A stretch of DNA of 33,886 bases from Clostridia bacterium (lineage in GTDB: Bacteria; Bacillota; Clostridia; Christensenellales; Borkfalkiaceae). The first letter of the stretch is position 1, and every line of letters starts with the position of its first letter. The notes under the pieces were generated by a model. The model saw only the letters and a list, made by a program, of their open reading frames with translations, ran no database searches and was not told the origin of the DNA. The position numbers were made by a program, and so were the translations under genes. Location: contig JAFTVF010000018.1 in the NCBI GenBank assembly GCA_017465865.1, positions 1-33,886 on the forward strand. Reading direction: 5' to 3'. Below, piece by piece: positions 25,641 through 33,472 of this stretch.

Positions 25641-26141
25641 TTATTTTTTCTTTTCGGGTTTGTCGGTTTCGTCTTTCTTTTCCGCGAGGGTGAAGCTGAA
25701 ATCGATATTCGGATTGACCTCGCGGAGCGCCGCGACAAACGCGTCGTTCCAAACGGGATCGATGGAAAGCACGGCGTACTGTTCGCCGAAATATACCGTC
25801 AGTTTATGCAGGTCGGTATTGAGCACGAGCGAGGTAATATCCTTGATCTGAAATTTGCTCTTGATAAGCCCGAATTGCGTGGTATAGTATTGTTCGTCCA
25901 CCGTGTATTGCGACTTGATCAGCATAGCGACGACGATCACGATACAGAGTACGCAAATGAGGATGAGAAAGGGGGATTTCAGCGCGTCGGAGAACCCGCC
26001 GATCCCGAATTTCATAATCCGCCATACGCTGACGGCGATACCCACGAGACTGAGCACGATTACCGCGTACGCGAGCGCGAGCATCGTCGGGGTGAATTTG
26101 TATTTGAAGCGTTTGATTTGCCCGTTCGTTTGCTTTTTCAT
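25641..26141 (-). CDS. Small membrane protein with two helices and a bacterial PH-like domain
   Basis: 166 residues starting at the ATG at 26141; a longer frame to 26522 only overlaps the divergent MATE gene. Two membrane helices lie at about 21-42 and 57-79. A soluble part with beta-strand pattern follows (YYTTQFGLIKSKFQIKDI, KLTVYFGEQYAVLSI) that resembles a bPH-type domain. The tail is a charged Lys/Glu stretch. Function unknown. The -10 box of its promoter ends 6 bases before the ATG, so the message should be leaderless; an AGGA only 3 bases before the ATG is too close to act as a normal ribosome site. Confidence 0.8.
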   Translation of the reverse strand: MKKQTNGQIKRFKYKFTPTMLALAYAVIVLSLVGIAVSVWRIMKFGIGGFSDALKSPFLILICVLCIVIVVAMLIKSQYTVDEQYYTTQFGLIKSKFQIKDITSLVLNTDLHKLTVYFGEQYAVLSIDPVWNDAFVAALREVNPNIDFSFTLAEKKDETDKPEKKK

Positions 26142-26147
26142 AGTCCT

Positions 26148-26176
26148 ATTATAACACGCGAAAAAAGAAAAAGCAA
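26148..26176 (-). promoter_or_regulatory. Promoter of the bPH-like gene, leaderless arrangement
   Basis: On the minus strand, TTGCTT (26171-26176) and a perfect TATAAT (26148-26153) have a 17-base spacer. The ATG lies 6 bases downstream of the -10 box. Confidence 0.78.
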
Positions 26177-26236
26177 CAAAGAAAGTCGAAAGAATAAAAA
26201 TTATCAAAATATTTTTCCGGAAAGCCTTTGCGGGGC

Positions 26237-26265
26237 TTGCCAAAAAGAAAAGAAAGGGGTATAAT
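26237..26265 (+). promoter_or_regulatory. Promoter of MATE 2, near-leaderless arrangement
   Basis: TTGCCA (26237-26242) and a perfect TATAAT (26260-26265) with a 17-base spacer. The ATG is 9 bases beyond the -10 box, leaving a leader of 0-3 bases. Confidence 0.78.
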
Positions 26266-26274
26266 AATTCTATT

Positions 26275-27705
26275 ATGAAAGAACGTACGAAAGACAATAT
26301 AACGGAAGACGAAGCAATCGTCGCCGAACGGGAGCGGAAACAATTCGTCAAAATGACGAAAAGCCCGATCTCGAAACTCATCGTCGGGCTGGGTATTCCC
26401 ACGATGCTGAGCATGATGGTTACTTCGCTGTACAACTTGGCGGATACCTTTTTCGTGTCGCTGATCGGCGACGACGCCATTACCGCGGCGGCGAGCAATC
26501 TGCTCGCGCTGATGTCCGTCATTCAAGCCATCGGCTTTACGTTCGGTATGGGCAGCGGCAGTATCGTATCTCGGCTTCTCGGCAAACGGGACAGAGAGGG
26601 CGCGGACAGAGTTACTTCTTCCTCGTTTTTTATCTCGGGCGCTTGCGGGCTTCTGATCTTGATTTTCGGATTTCTATTCTTAACCCCGCTGATGCGGCTT
26701 CTCGGCTCGCGTAATCCCAAAGTTCTCTTTTATTCTAAGCAATACGCACGCTATATTTTGCTCGCCGCACCCTTTATGTGTATGTCGTTCGTTATGAACA
26801 ACGTCCTGCGCGCGCAAGGCAAAGCGGTGCTGTCTATGATCGGACTGATCGCGGGCGCGCTCCTTAACGTCGTGTTAGACCCCATTCTCATTTTTACTGC
26901 GGATATGGGCATCACGGGCGCGGCGCTCGCTACCTTTATCAGTCAAGTGATCAGCTTTTTGATCCTGCTTGCCATGTTCCTTTCGGGGAAAACGGTCGTA
27001 CGGCTGCGCGTTAGGGCAATTTCACGGAAACTTTCCGTATACGGCGAAGTGCTTGCGACGGGCTTTCCCTCCTTTTGTCGGCAGATCCTTGCCAGCCTCT
27101 GTACGGTATTTTTGAACCGCGCGGCAGATCTGTACGGCGGAGAGGCGGCGCAGGCGGCGCTCGGCGTCGTGCAGAAAGTATTTATGCTCGCATTCTCCGT
27201 ATCGCTCGGTATCGGGCAGGGCTATCAGCCCGTGCTCGGGTATAATTACAGCGCAAAACGCTTCGATCGCGTTAAATCCGCGTATTTGTTCACGCTCGCG
27301 TTTTCTACCGCGCTTATGGCAGTATTCGGGCTGGTCTGCGGTATCTTCGCGCCGTACGTTATGAAAATGTTCAGCCTGTCCGAGGAAGCTACCGAAATCG
27401 GCGCGCTCGCGCTTCGTTTCCAGTGCGTTTGTATGCCGCTGCTGCCCCTGAACTTTATGGCGGGCTTGACCTATCAGGTGGTAGGGAATAAAGCGATCGC
27501 CGCTCTGCTTTCCACCTCCCGACAGGGCTTGTTCTATATCCCTGCGGTATTGATTTTGCCAAAGCTCTATAAACTTCGCGGCGTACAGCTTTGTCAGGCG
27601 GTGTCCGATTTCTTTGCGTTCTTCTTTGCGTTGCCGTTCACCTTTATTTTCTTCCGAACGCTGAAAAAAGAACAGCAAAAATGCGCCGATACAATAGAAG
27701 AATAA
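26275..27705 (+). CDS. MATE-family efflux transporter 2
   Basis: 476 residues, about twelve helices. The cytosolic N-terminal ~35 residues are charged. Family features: PTMLSMMVTSLYNLADTFF in helix 1, FGMGSGSIVSRLLGKRD after helix 2, and VLRAQGKAVLSMIGL and GYNYSAKRFDRVK later. It differs clearly from the MATE protein at 24200-25594, so this is not a recent duplication. Substrate unknown. The promoter is so close to the ATG that the mRNA is probably leaderless; the G-rich stretch AAAGGGG lies ~15 bases before the ATG and upstream of the expected start of transcription. Confidence 0.92.
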   Translation: MKERTKDNITEDEAIVAERERKQFVKMTKSPISKLIVGLGIPTMLSMMVTSLYNLADTFFVSLIGDDAITAAASNLLALMSVIQAIGFTFGMGSGSIVSRLLGKRDREGADRVTSSSFFISGACGLLILIFGFLFLTPLMRLLGSRNPKVLFYSKQYARYILLAAPFMCMSFVMNNVLRAQGKAVLSMIGLIAGALLNVVLDPILIFTADMGITGAALATFISQVISFLILLAMFLSGKTVVRLRVRAISRKLSVYGEVLATGFPSFCRQILASLCTVFLNRAADLYGGEAAQAALGVVQKVFMLAFSVSLGIGQGYQPVLGYNYSAKRFDRVKSAYLFTLAFSTALMAVFGLVCGIFAPYVMKMFSLSEEATEIGALALRFQCVCMPLLPLNFMAGLTYQVVGNKAIAALLSTSRQGLFYIPAVLILPKLYKLRGVQLCQAVSDFFAFFFALPFTFIFFRTLKKEQQKCADTIEE

Positions 27706-27716
27706 ACGCAATAAAA

Positions 27717-27748
27717 AACGCGCCTTCGAAATTTTTCGAAGGCGCGTT
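27717..27748. terminator. Bidirectional terminator between MATE 2 and the AraC 2 gene
   Basis: A 14-base-pair perfect stem (27717-27730 with 27735-27748) and a four-base loop, in the 46-base gap between two convergent genes. The A run before it gives a T run for the minus-strand gene; the plus-strand T run is short. Confidence 0.88.
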
Positions 27749-27751
27749 CGT

Positions 27752-28564
27752 TTATACGGTAAACGGTTTTTGTTCTTTACGGTATTTCAGAGGGGAAATT
27801 CCAAGCACTTTTTTGAAAGTATTACGGAAATAGTTGACCGAGGAAAATCCGCAGGCGATCGCGATATCGGCGATGGGCTTGTCGCTCGTTTGCAGCATTT
27901 TTTGCGCGTTGCGTAAGCGTAATTCGAGGATATAATCCATCACCGAACAGTCCATATAGCTTTTGAATTTCTTGCAAAGGCTGGCTTTGGACAGAAAAAA
28001 CCGTTCGCAAAGCTCTTTTAAGGTAACGGGCTGGTTGTAATGCTCGTTGAGATAGTGGATAATTTTCAGCATCTCCGAAGAGACGTATTTACAGCGTTCC
28101 TCGCCGTATGCGGGCAGAGTGGGGTTATGCTCTAAGCTCAGGTATAAGAACAGGAGCTTGACGACGGCGGAGAGATATTCGTCGCGCGTTTCGTCGAGGG
28201 TATACATGGTCTGTATTTCCGCGCCCTCGTTTAGAAGCCGTAAAATGGTATCTCGATACCGCTCGTTTAATTCCATTGCGGGGGTTTTTGCGCACCCGTC
28301 TAAAAATTTACGCTGCTGCTCGCTCAGTCTGTCGGGGTGAATATTCACGTTGATCCGCGTGAACGTACCGCCCTCCGTTTTATGCAGGGAGAAAGGGGGG
28401 ATCACGACCAAGGAATTTTCCTTTACCGAAAACATTTTATTGTCCAAGAACACTTCGCGGTTGCCCTCGGTGAGAAAGTACAATTCGTAATAATCGTGGC
28501 TGTGCGGTTTCGCCATAGTCGCGTTGCTGAGCGAAGCCGTTTTTGCAATTTCCAAAGTGCCCAT
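27752..28564 (-). CDS. AraC-family transcriptional regulator (pair 2)
   Basis: 270 residues, GAGGGAA ribosome site before the ATG at 28564. The N-terminal cupin-type sensor is visible: HSHDYYELYFLTEGNREVF, then LVVIPPFSLHKTEGG. The C-terminal HTH pair is VTLKELCERFFLSKASLCKKFK, then IADIAIACGFSSVNYFRNTFKK, ending GISPLKYRK. It is divergent from a DMT transporter gene across 203 bases containing inverted repeats and overlapping promoters. It most likely regulates that transporter and itself, probably in response to a sugar or small metabolite. Confidence 0.93.
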   Translation of the reverse strand: MGTLEIAKTASLSNATMAKPHSHDYYELYFLTEGNREVFLDNKMFSVKENSLVVIPPFSLHKTEGGTFTRINVNIHPDRLSEQQRKFLDGCAKTPAMELNERYRDTILRLLNEGAEIQTMYTLDETRDEYLSAVVKLLFLYLSLEHNPTLPAYGEERCKYVSSEMLKIIHYLNEHYNQPVTLKELCERFFLSKASLCKKFKSYMDCSVMDYILELRLRNAQKMLQTSDKPIADIAIACGFSSVNYFRNTFKKVLGISPLKYRKEQKPFTV

Positions 28565-28625
28565 AAATTCCCTCGCGCTTTTATTCGAAAGTCAATAAAC
28601 AGAATATTTTTGTCAATAACCCGTA

Positions 28626-28654
28626 TTGAAAAGAAAGCAGAAAACTTGTATAAT
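28626..28654 (+). promoter_or_regulatory. Second possible promoter toward the DMT 2 gene
   Basis: TTGAAA (28626-28631) and TATAAT (28649-28654) with a 17-base spacer. It lies 52 bases upstream of another plus-strand promoter. Its -35 box overlaps an inverted repeat TCAAT (28613-28617) / ATTGA (28625-28629), a possible regulator site. Confidence 0.55.
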
Positions 28655-28687
28655 AAACAACAGACGATTTTGTATATTTTCAAGTAA

Positions 28688-28716
28688 ATTATATACGTTT
28701 TTCACTTGAAAGTCAA
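28688..28716 (-). promoter_or_regulatory. Promoter of the AraC 2 gene
   Basis: On the minus strand, TTGACT (28711-28716) and TATAAT (28688-28693) with a 17-base spacer. Leader of ~117 bases. The -35 box is the right half of a 13-base palindrome at 28705-28717. Confidence 0.72.
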
Positions 28717-28734
28717 GCCGTTTTGTGATAAAAT
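28706..28734 (+). promoter_or_regulatory. Promoter of the DMT 2 gene
   Basis: TTGAAA (28706-28711) and TAAAAT (28729-28734) with a 17-base spacer. The -35 box is the left half of the palindrome CTTGA-AAG-TCAAG, so this promoter and the divergent AraC 2 promoter share one base of their -35 elements. Confidence 0.7.
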
Positions 28735-28767
28735 TATTAGGCTTGTAAAATCAGAGAGGTATAAAAA

Positions 28768-29682
28768 ATGCTCGTTGTTTTATCTTTCTGCGTTATCGCG
28801 GTTATGCGCGTGGTGCAGAAAGTCTGTTCAAAAAAAGTCAGCGATGAAGTCGGCGGAAAAACGTTTTTCCATTACGGCGGTTATTATAACCTGTTTTCGG
28901 CGCTGTTTTCCTTAATCACCCTTTGCATCGTCGGGTTTCACGGGTTCGATACGCCCACCGTGCTTTGCGCGCTGGGCACGGCGGTATTTATGGCGATAGA
29001 GCTGTTTTCGAGTATCGAAGCCCTGAAAGGCTGTTCGCTCATCGTCAGCCAAATGTTCAGCGTGGGCGCGCTGTTTATTCCTTGCCTTATCGGGATATTC
29101 CTCTTCGACGAACCGATGAGCCTTTGGCAATGGGTCGGGCTTGCGCTGTTTATGGTGTCGATGTATTTTCTCATCGCGCCCGCGAAAAAAGAGGACGAGC
29201 AAGTTAAACAGAAAATGTCCGTAAAAACGCTCGTAATGCTCGTTTTAAGCCTGATTGCGGGCGGGTTTGTCATGGTCTTGCAAAAGGTGTTCGCCGTGCT
29301 CGTTCCCGACGGAAACGTGGCAACGTATTCCTTTTTAATGTTCGCGCTCAACGCCCTTTTACTGTACGCCTGTTACGCCGTTTTGGCGTTTCAGAAAACC
29401 AAGCAAACGGTTGAAAAATCCGATCGGGGCTGGAAACCGCTCTCCAAAGCCTTGCTGATCTGCGGCGGTTTTTTGGCGCTTGCCGTGTTCGCCATCAATC
29501 AGCTGGTAACGACGATCGCGAAAACCGTACCGTCGGCAATTTTGTACACGGTATCTTACGCGATCAGTATTTTGATTACCTTGCTCGTCGGCGTGTTCTA
29601 CTATAAGGAAAAACTTACCGTAAAAAACGTCGTTGGCATCGTATTGTGCTTGGGTTCGATCCTGATTATCAATTTATTGTAA
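28768..29682 (+). CDS. DMT-superfamily (EamA-like) transporter 2
   Basis: 304 residues, AGAGAGGT ribosome site. About ten hydrophobic helices. Half 1 ends with FLFDEPMSLWQWVGLALFMVSMYFL (cut here: LFDEPMSLWQW is the EamA-type loop); half 2 ends with VFYYKEKLTVKNVVGIVL. A charged linker lies near 139-152. It is distantly like the transporter at 8839-9714, and both stand divergent to an AraC regulator, but this one has no enzyme genes after it. Substrate unknown. No strong terminator follows: 29683-29757 holds only a weak hairpin before TTTTTT near 29717-29747. Confidence 0.87.
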   Translation: MLVVLSFCVIAVMRVVQKVCSKKVSDEVGGKTFFHYGGYYNLFSALFSLITLCIVGFHGFDTPTVLCALGTAVFMAIELFSSIEALKGCSLIVSQMFSVGALFIPCLIGIFLFDEPMSLWQWVGLALFMVSMYFLIAPAKKEDEQVKQKMSVKTLVMLVLSLIAGGFVMVLQKVFAVLVPDGNVATYSFLMFALNALLLYACYAVLAFQKTKQTVEKSDRGWKPLSKALLICGGFLALAVFAINQLVTTIAKTVPSAILYTVSYAISILITLLVGVFYYKEKLTVKNVVGIVLCLGSILIINLL

Positions 29683-29757
29683 GGCTTTACTTTTTGTGAT
29701 GAGTAAGCGAAAAATGCACAAAAACGCAATAACGTTGTGTGTTTTTTGCGCGATTGC

Positions 29758-29786
29758 TTGACATTTTATTTTTCATTTGTTATACT
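29758..29786 (+). promoter_or_regulatory. Promoter of the small gene / Big2 surface protein operon
   Basis: Consensus TTGACA (29758-29763) and TATACT (29781-29786) with a 17-base spacer. Start predicted near 29793, inside the first arm of the following hairpin. Confidence 0.9.
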
Positions 29787-29787
29787 G

Positions 29788-29826
29788 AATTTCAAGGCGA
29801 GGAGTTTTGCTCCCCGCCTTGAAATT
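29788..29826 (+). promoter_or_regulatory. Strong hairpin at the 5' end of the mRNA
   Basis: AATTTCAAGGCG (29788-29799) pairs with CGCCTTGAAATT (29815-29826). After one A-C mismatch, GGAG pairs with CTCC around a TTTTG loop. Predicted transcription starts within the first arm, so the RNA would begin in a stable stem. There is no T run after it, so it is more likely a stabiliser or regulatory stem than a terminator. Confidence 0.7.
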
Positions 29827-29861
29827 TATAAAACCACTTTTTTCGCGGGGAGGAGAAAACG

Positions 29862-29975
29862 GTGAGAAAAACTTATGAAGAAATTTACGTGGAGGTCGAA
29901 CGGCTGTGCGTAACGGATGTGCTCCGCACTTCGTCGGATAATACGGACGGGTTCGACGAGGAAAATTGGGGGTAA
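29862..29975 (+). CDS. Small 37-residue protein, unknown
   Basis: A GTG start at 29862 with GGAGGAG 6 bases upstream, and a stop 7 bases before the ATG of the next gene. The product is acidic: a charged N-terminal half (RKTYEEIYVEVERLCVTDVL) and a tail RTSSDNTDGFDEENWG. No signal peptide or membrane helix. The perfect ribosome site, promoter upstream and tight spacing argue for a translated gene rather than chance. The next gene is a secreted surface protein, so the peptide could be a leader for translational coupling, a precursor peptide or a small partner; no modifying enzyme is seen nearby. I do not recognise the family. Confidence 0.65.
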   Translation: MRKTYEEIYVEVERLCVTDVLRTSSDNTDGFDEENWG

Positions 29976-29982
29976 GGGGGAT

Positions 29983-32199
29983 ATGAAAATTTTACGAAAG
30001 AAAAAATTCTGCGTATTCATTTGTTCGTTGCTCCTGCTATTTGGGCTTGCGTTCGGGTTTGCGTTTCAACGCCCCGTCCAAGCAGAAGCGGAGAGCGCCG
30101 TAACGCTTGAAACGTTTGCTCTGCAAACGGGCGCGTCGGTGCGTATGGAAGCGCCCTACGGGATTCGTTTTACCGCCCAGATATCCGAAACGGAATACGA
30201 AAGTCTGGGCGATAACGCCGTTTTCGGTACGCTGATTTTACCTGCAAATATACTCGGCGATCGGGAGCTTACGCTCGAGGCGGCGACCGCGCTCAAAGCC
30301 AAAAATATCGTGGCGGAGAAATGGAACGATAGTTTGGCGGAAGAAGTAACGGACGGCGCGGGGGAAAGGGTTAAAATGAAAGCGTATACGGGCGTTATCG
30401 TCGGGAGCTTGGAAGAGGATTTTCCCGAAACGCAGTTCGGCAGAGAAATGGCGGCGCGAGGTTACGTAACGTATACCGACAAAGACGGCGCAACGCATAC
30501 GATCTATACGCCGAACACGGAAATCCGCTCGATCGCGTACGTGGCAAGCGCGGCGATCGCCGACGGCGAAATGACGGAGTTTTTATACGATATCTGTGAA
30601 ACGGTATCGGGTGCAAACGATCTCGCGTTTACGAAATCCGAAATTTCCGTCAACGTCGGCGAAAGCAAAACGCTTGCGCTCGGCGGCGCGAACGGCTTGA
30701 CAGCGCACTATATATCGTCGAATGAAAACGTGGTTTCCGTCAACGAAACGGGCGAAGTGAAAGGTCTTGCCGTCGGCGAAGCGACGGTTACGGCGAAGCT
30801 CGGGCGGGTTAGCGCGCAAACGACGGTAACGGTAACCGCGCCTGAAAACGGCGTTCGGCTGAGCGCTTCTTCGGAGAATGGTAAAATCACCTCGGATACC
30901 AATTATTTGGTAGGGAATACGCGTACCGATTTTCCGTATATTGCTCTGCCTGCGACGGCGGAGGGCGAGTGGCTGGAAGTTACTTGGCGAGGCAAATATA
31001 TGCCGAATATTCACTTCTTGACGAATACGGTCAGCGCGAGCGCAAAGGTAGGTACGGGCTACCTTGTCAACAACGACGACGGCACGGGCGGAAATAATTT
31101 ACGCGTGTATGCCAACGTGCGGGGCGGTACGAGCTGTACGTTCGGCGCGGATTACGGCGCGGCAAACCTCTCCGAGGACAAAGAATATGCAATTCGATTA
31201 GGTTACGATATCAACCCTTCTGGCGTACCCGCGCTGTACCTGCTGATATTCGAGAAAACCGCGGACGGTTCGCTTGTCAAATTGACGGGCGGCAACGTTT
31301 CCGCGGCTGTAAATTCGGCGGTAACCTATAACGCGGAGGATACGCGGTATATCCTGATCATGGGTAACGCGCTCGGCAACGTAAACTTTGAGTACCGAAT
31401 TGTGGAAGGTCCTATGTTCTATACTACGGATTATACGAACTATCCGCCTGAATACGATCCCGTCAGCGGTGAGCTGAAAACGTTTACTACGGGGGTTCTA
31501 TACAATCAATCTTATTACGCGTTTTCGGGCAAACCCGACGAATATATAGAAATCAAATGGCAAGGCGTGGCAATGCCCACCGTTCGTCTTGCAACCGCCT
31601 TGATCACGCAAAAACAGAACGATACGACGGGCAAAGGCTATACGATCGGCAATTCCCGAGACGGTCAAGTATTCAGCGTTAAAAAAGGCGGGATCGCTTC
31701 GTCCGTGCTGGCCTCTTACGGGGTGCTGAATGCGGATTTTGAATACGTTTTACGCGCGGGGATAGAGGCGCGCAATGAAAAGTATTATCTGCACGTATAC
31801 CTGTATACGGAAACGGACGGGGTTTTGACGGAAGTGTTTTCGTACGCGGGCGCGGAGGCGGATAACGTGCCCGAGACGCAGTATTATACGGTCGTATATG
31901 CGAATACGGCGCTTGGCGGAGCAACGACCTGTCTTTTCCGAAAGATCGAACGAAAGCCCGTGGAAAATCTGATCTGTACAAAAACCTCGATCGTTTGGGC
32001 GAAAACGTACGGCGCGACCGATTACCAGATCCGTATCGACGGCGGGGAATGGCAAAGCGTTTCATCCGCTACGTATACCTACGCATACGCCGTAGCGGGG
32101 CTTACGGAGGGAGTGCATACGGTTGCGGTACGCGCAAAGAGCGAAAACGGCGATATATACGATATCTATTCGGAAAAGAGTTTCGTTTCCGAGCCGTAA
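29983..32199 (+). CDS. Secreted surface protein with Big2 domain, two lectin-like units and a C-terminal Fn3-like domain
   Basis: 738 residues from the ATG at 29983 (AAGGGGGG ribosome site); an in-frame start at 29917 would lie within the small gene. The signal peptide is about 1-35: basic KILRKKK, a hydrophobic core, and VQAEA before mature sequence. Residues ~45-210 form a domain starting GASVRMEAPYGIRF. A bacterial Ig-like (Big2) domain covers ~215-287, with ISVNVGESKTLAL and GLAVGEATVTAKL. Then two related beta-rich units follow, ~288-480 and ~485-660; each has a (W/Y)(L/I)E(V/I)(T/K)W(R/Q)G segment. An Fn3-like end at ~664-738 has YQIRIDGGEWQSV. No sorting signal or C-terminal membrane helix. 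A cell-surface or matrix glycan-binding role is inferred. Confidence 0.85.
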   Translation: MKILRKKKFCVFICSLLLLFGLAFGFAFQRPVQAEAESAVTLETFALQTGASVRMEAPYGIRFTAQISETEYESLGDNAVFGTLILPANILGDRELTLEAATALKAKNIVAEKWNDSLAEEVTDGAGERVKMKAYTGVIVGSLEEDFPETQFGREMAARGYVTYTDKDGATHTIYTPNTEIRSIAYVASAAIADGEMTEFLYDICETVSGANDLAFTKSEISVNVGESKTLALGGANGLTAHYISSNENVVSVNETGEVKGLAVGEATVTAKLGRVSAQTTVTVTAPENGVRLSASSENGKITSDTNYLVGNTRTDFPYIALPATAEGEWLEVTWRGKYMPNIHFLTNTVSASAKVGTGYLVNNDDGTGGNNLRVYANVRGGTSCTFGADYGAANLSEDKEYAIRLGYDINPSGVPALYLLIFEKTADGSLVKLTGGNVSAAVNSAVTYNAEDTRYILIMGNALGNVNFEYRIVEGPMFYTTDYTNYPPEYDPVSGELKTFTTGVLYNQSYYAFSGKPDEYIEIKWQGVAMPTVRLATALITQKQNDTTGKGYTIGNSRDGQVFSVKKGGIASSVLASYGVLNADFEYVLRAGIEARNEKYYLHVYLYTETDGVLTEVFSYAGAEADNVPETQYYTVVYANTALGGATTCLFRKIERKPVENLICTKTSIVWAKTYGATDYQIRIDGGEWQSVSSATYTYAYAVAGLTEGVHTVAVRAKSENGDIYDIYSEKSFVSEP

Positions 32200-32225
32200 A
32201 AATACAAAATCTTCGGGATAGAAGA

Positions 32226-32254
32226 TTTACAAATCGGCAAAGATATGTTATAAT
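32226..32254 (+). promoter_or_regulatory. Promoter of the L-serine dehydratase gene
   Basis: TTTACA (32226-32231) and TATAAT (32249-32254) with a 17-base spacer; a TG one base before the -10 box makes it an extended -10. A weak hairpin AAATCTTC/GAAGATTT at 32207-32228 precedes it. Confidence 0.82.
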
Positions 32255-32281
32255 ATACAAAAAACCACGGGTAGGAACATC

Positions 32282-33472
32282 ATGCGTTCGTTAAAAGAAT
32301 TATATCGGATAGGCAAAGGTCCGTCGTCCTCGCATACCATCGGACCGGAACGGGCATGCAAGCTCTTTTTATCGGAAAACGCCGCGGCGACGAGCTTTGT
32401 CGTACGGCTTTACGGCTCGCTTGCGAAAACGGGCGAGGGACACGGCACGGGCGAGGTCATCAAGAGCGTTTTGCCTAAGGTAACCGTGGAATACGATATG
32501 CAAACGGAGTGCCCGCATCCGAACACGATGGAGCTTTTTGCGTACAAAAACGGCGAAAAAACAGCGCAAATGCGGGTATTCAGCGTAGGCGGCGGCGCGA
32601 TCGAGATCGAGGGCAGAGAAAGCGCGGAGGGCGCGGAAGTGTACGCTTTACATACTCTGGCAAAGATCCGTGCGTATTGCGAGAAAAAGGGGATACGGCT
32701 GTACGATTACGTGTACGAATGCGAGGGTGAACAATTACGCGAATATCTCAAAGAGGTCTGGGAAACGATGCGCGCGGCGGTATCGCGCGGGGTAGCGAAA
32801 ACGGGCATGTTGCCCGGCGGTTTGGAAGTCGAACGCAGAGCAAAAGTTCTGTACGAGGGGCTTGCGCCCGATGAAAGCGCGGAAACGCGTGAAAACCGTT
32901 TGGTTTGCTCGTACGCGTTTGCCGTCAGCGAAGAGAACGCGGCGGGCGGAACGATCGTTACCGCGCCCACTTGTGGGGCTTGCGGGGTTTTGCCTGCGGT
33001 GCTGAAATACGCGCAGGAACGGCAGGGATATACGGACGAGCAGATTATAAACGCGCTGGCTACGGCGGGACTGATCGGGAATTTGATCAAAACCAACGCT
33101 TCGATTTCGGGCGCGGAATGCGGTTGTCAAGCGGAGATCGGCAGCGCGTGCTGTATGGCGACGGCGGCGCTCAGCGAGCTGAGAGAAATGTCCTTGGGAC
33201 AGATCGAATACGCGGCGGAAGTGGCGATGGAGCATCATTTGGGCTTGACCTGCGATCCCATTTGCGGTTTGGTGCAGATACCCTGTATCGAGCGAAACGC
33301 GGTGGCGGCTATGCGGGCGATCAACGCTTCGTCGCTGGCGTATTTCTTATCGGACAGTCGGAAAATATCTTTCGACCTTGTCGTGCAGACGATGTACGAA
33401 ACGGGCAAGGATCTGCGCAGACCCTACCGCGAAACTGCGGAGGGGGGGTTGGCGAAACTTTACAAGAGATAA
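32282..33472 (+). CDS. sdaA: L-serine dehydratase, iron-sulfur type, single chain
   Basis: 396 residues; ribosome site GTAGGAAC. It converts L-serine to pyruvate and ammonia using an oxygen-sensitive [4Fe-4S] cluster. The beta part is N-terminal (IGKGPSSSHTIGPERA, YGSLAKTGEGHGT, SVGGGAIEI). The alpha part follows (TAPTCGACGVLPAVL, NASISGAECGCQAEIGSACCM with Cys280, 282, 290 and 291, LTCDPICG with Cys324 and 328, QIPCIERNAVAAMRAINA). Three of these cysteines should hold the cluster. Both parts are in one chain, as in E. coli SdaA (~454 residues), whereas many Bacillota split them. It is shorter, mainly in the beta part. No ACT domain. The symbol follows the single-chain E. coli form. Confidence 0.94.
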   Translation: MRSLKELYRIGKGPSSSHTIGPERACKLFLSENAAATSFVVRLYGSLAKTGEGHGTGEVIKSVLPKVTVEYDMQTECPHPNTMELFAYKNGEKTAQMRVFSVGGGAIEIEGRESAEGAEVYALHTLAKIRAYCEKKGIRLYDYVYECEGEQLREYLKEVWETMRAAVSRGVAKTGMLPGGLEVERRAKVLYEGLAPDESAETRENRLVCSYAFAVSEENAAGGTIVTAPTCGACGVLPAVLKYAQERQGYTDEQIINALATAGLIGNLIKTNASISGAECGCQAEIGSACCMATAALSELREMSLGQIEYAAEVAMEHHLGLTCDPICGLVQIPCIERNAVAAMRAINASSLAYFLSDSRKISFDLVVQTMYETGKDLRRPYRETAEGGLAKLYKR

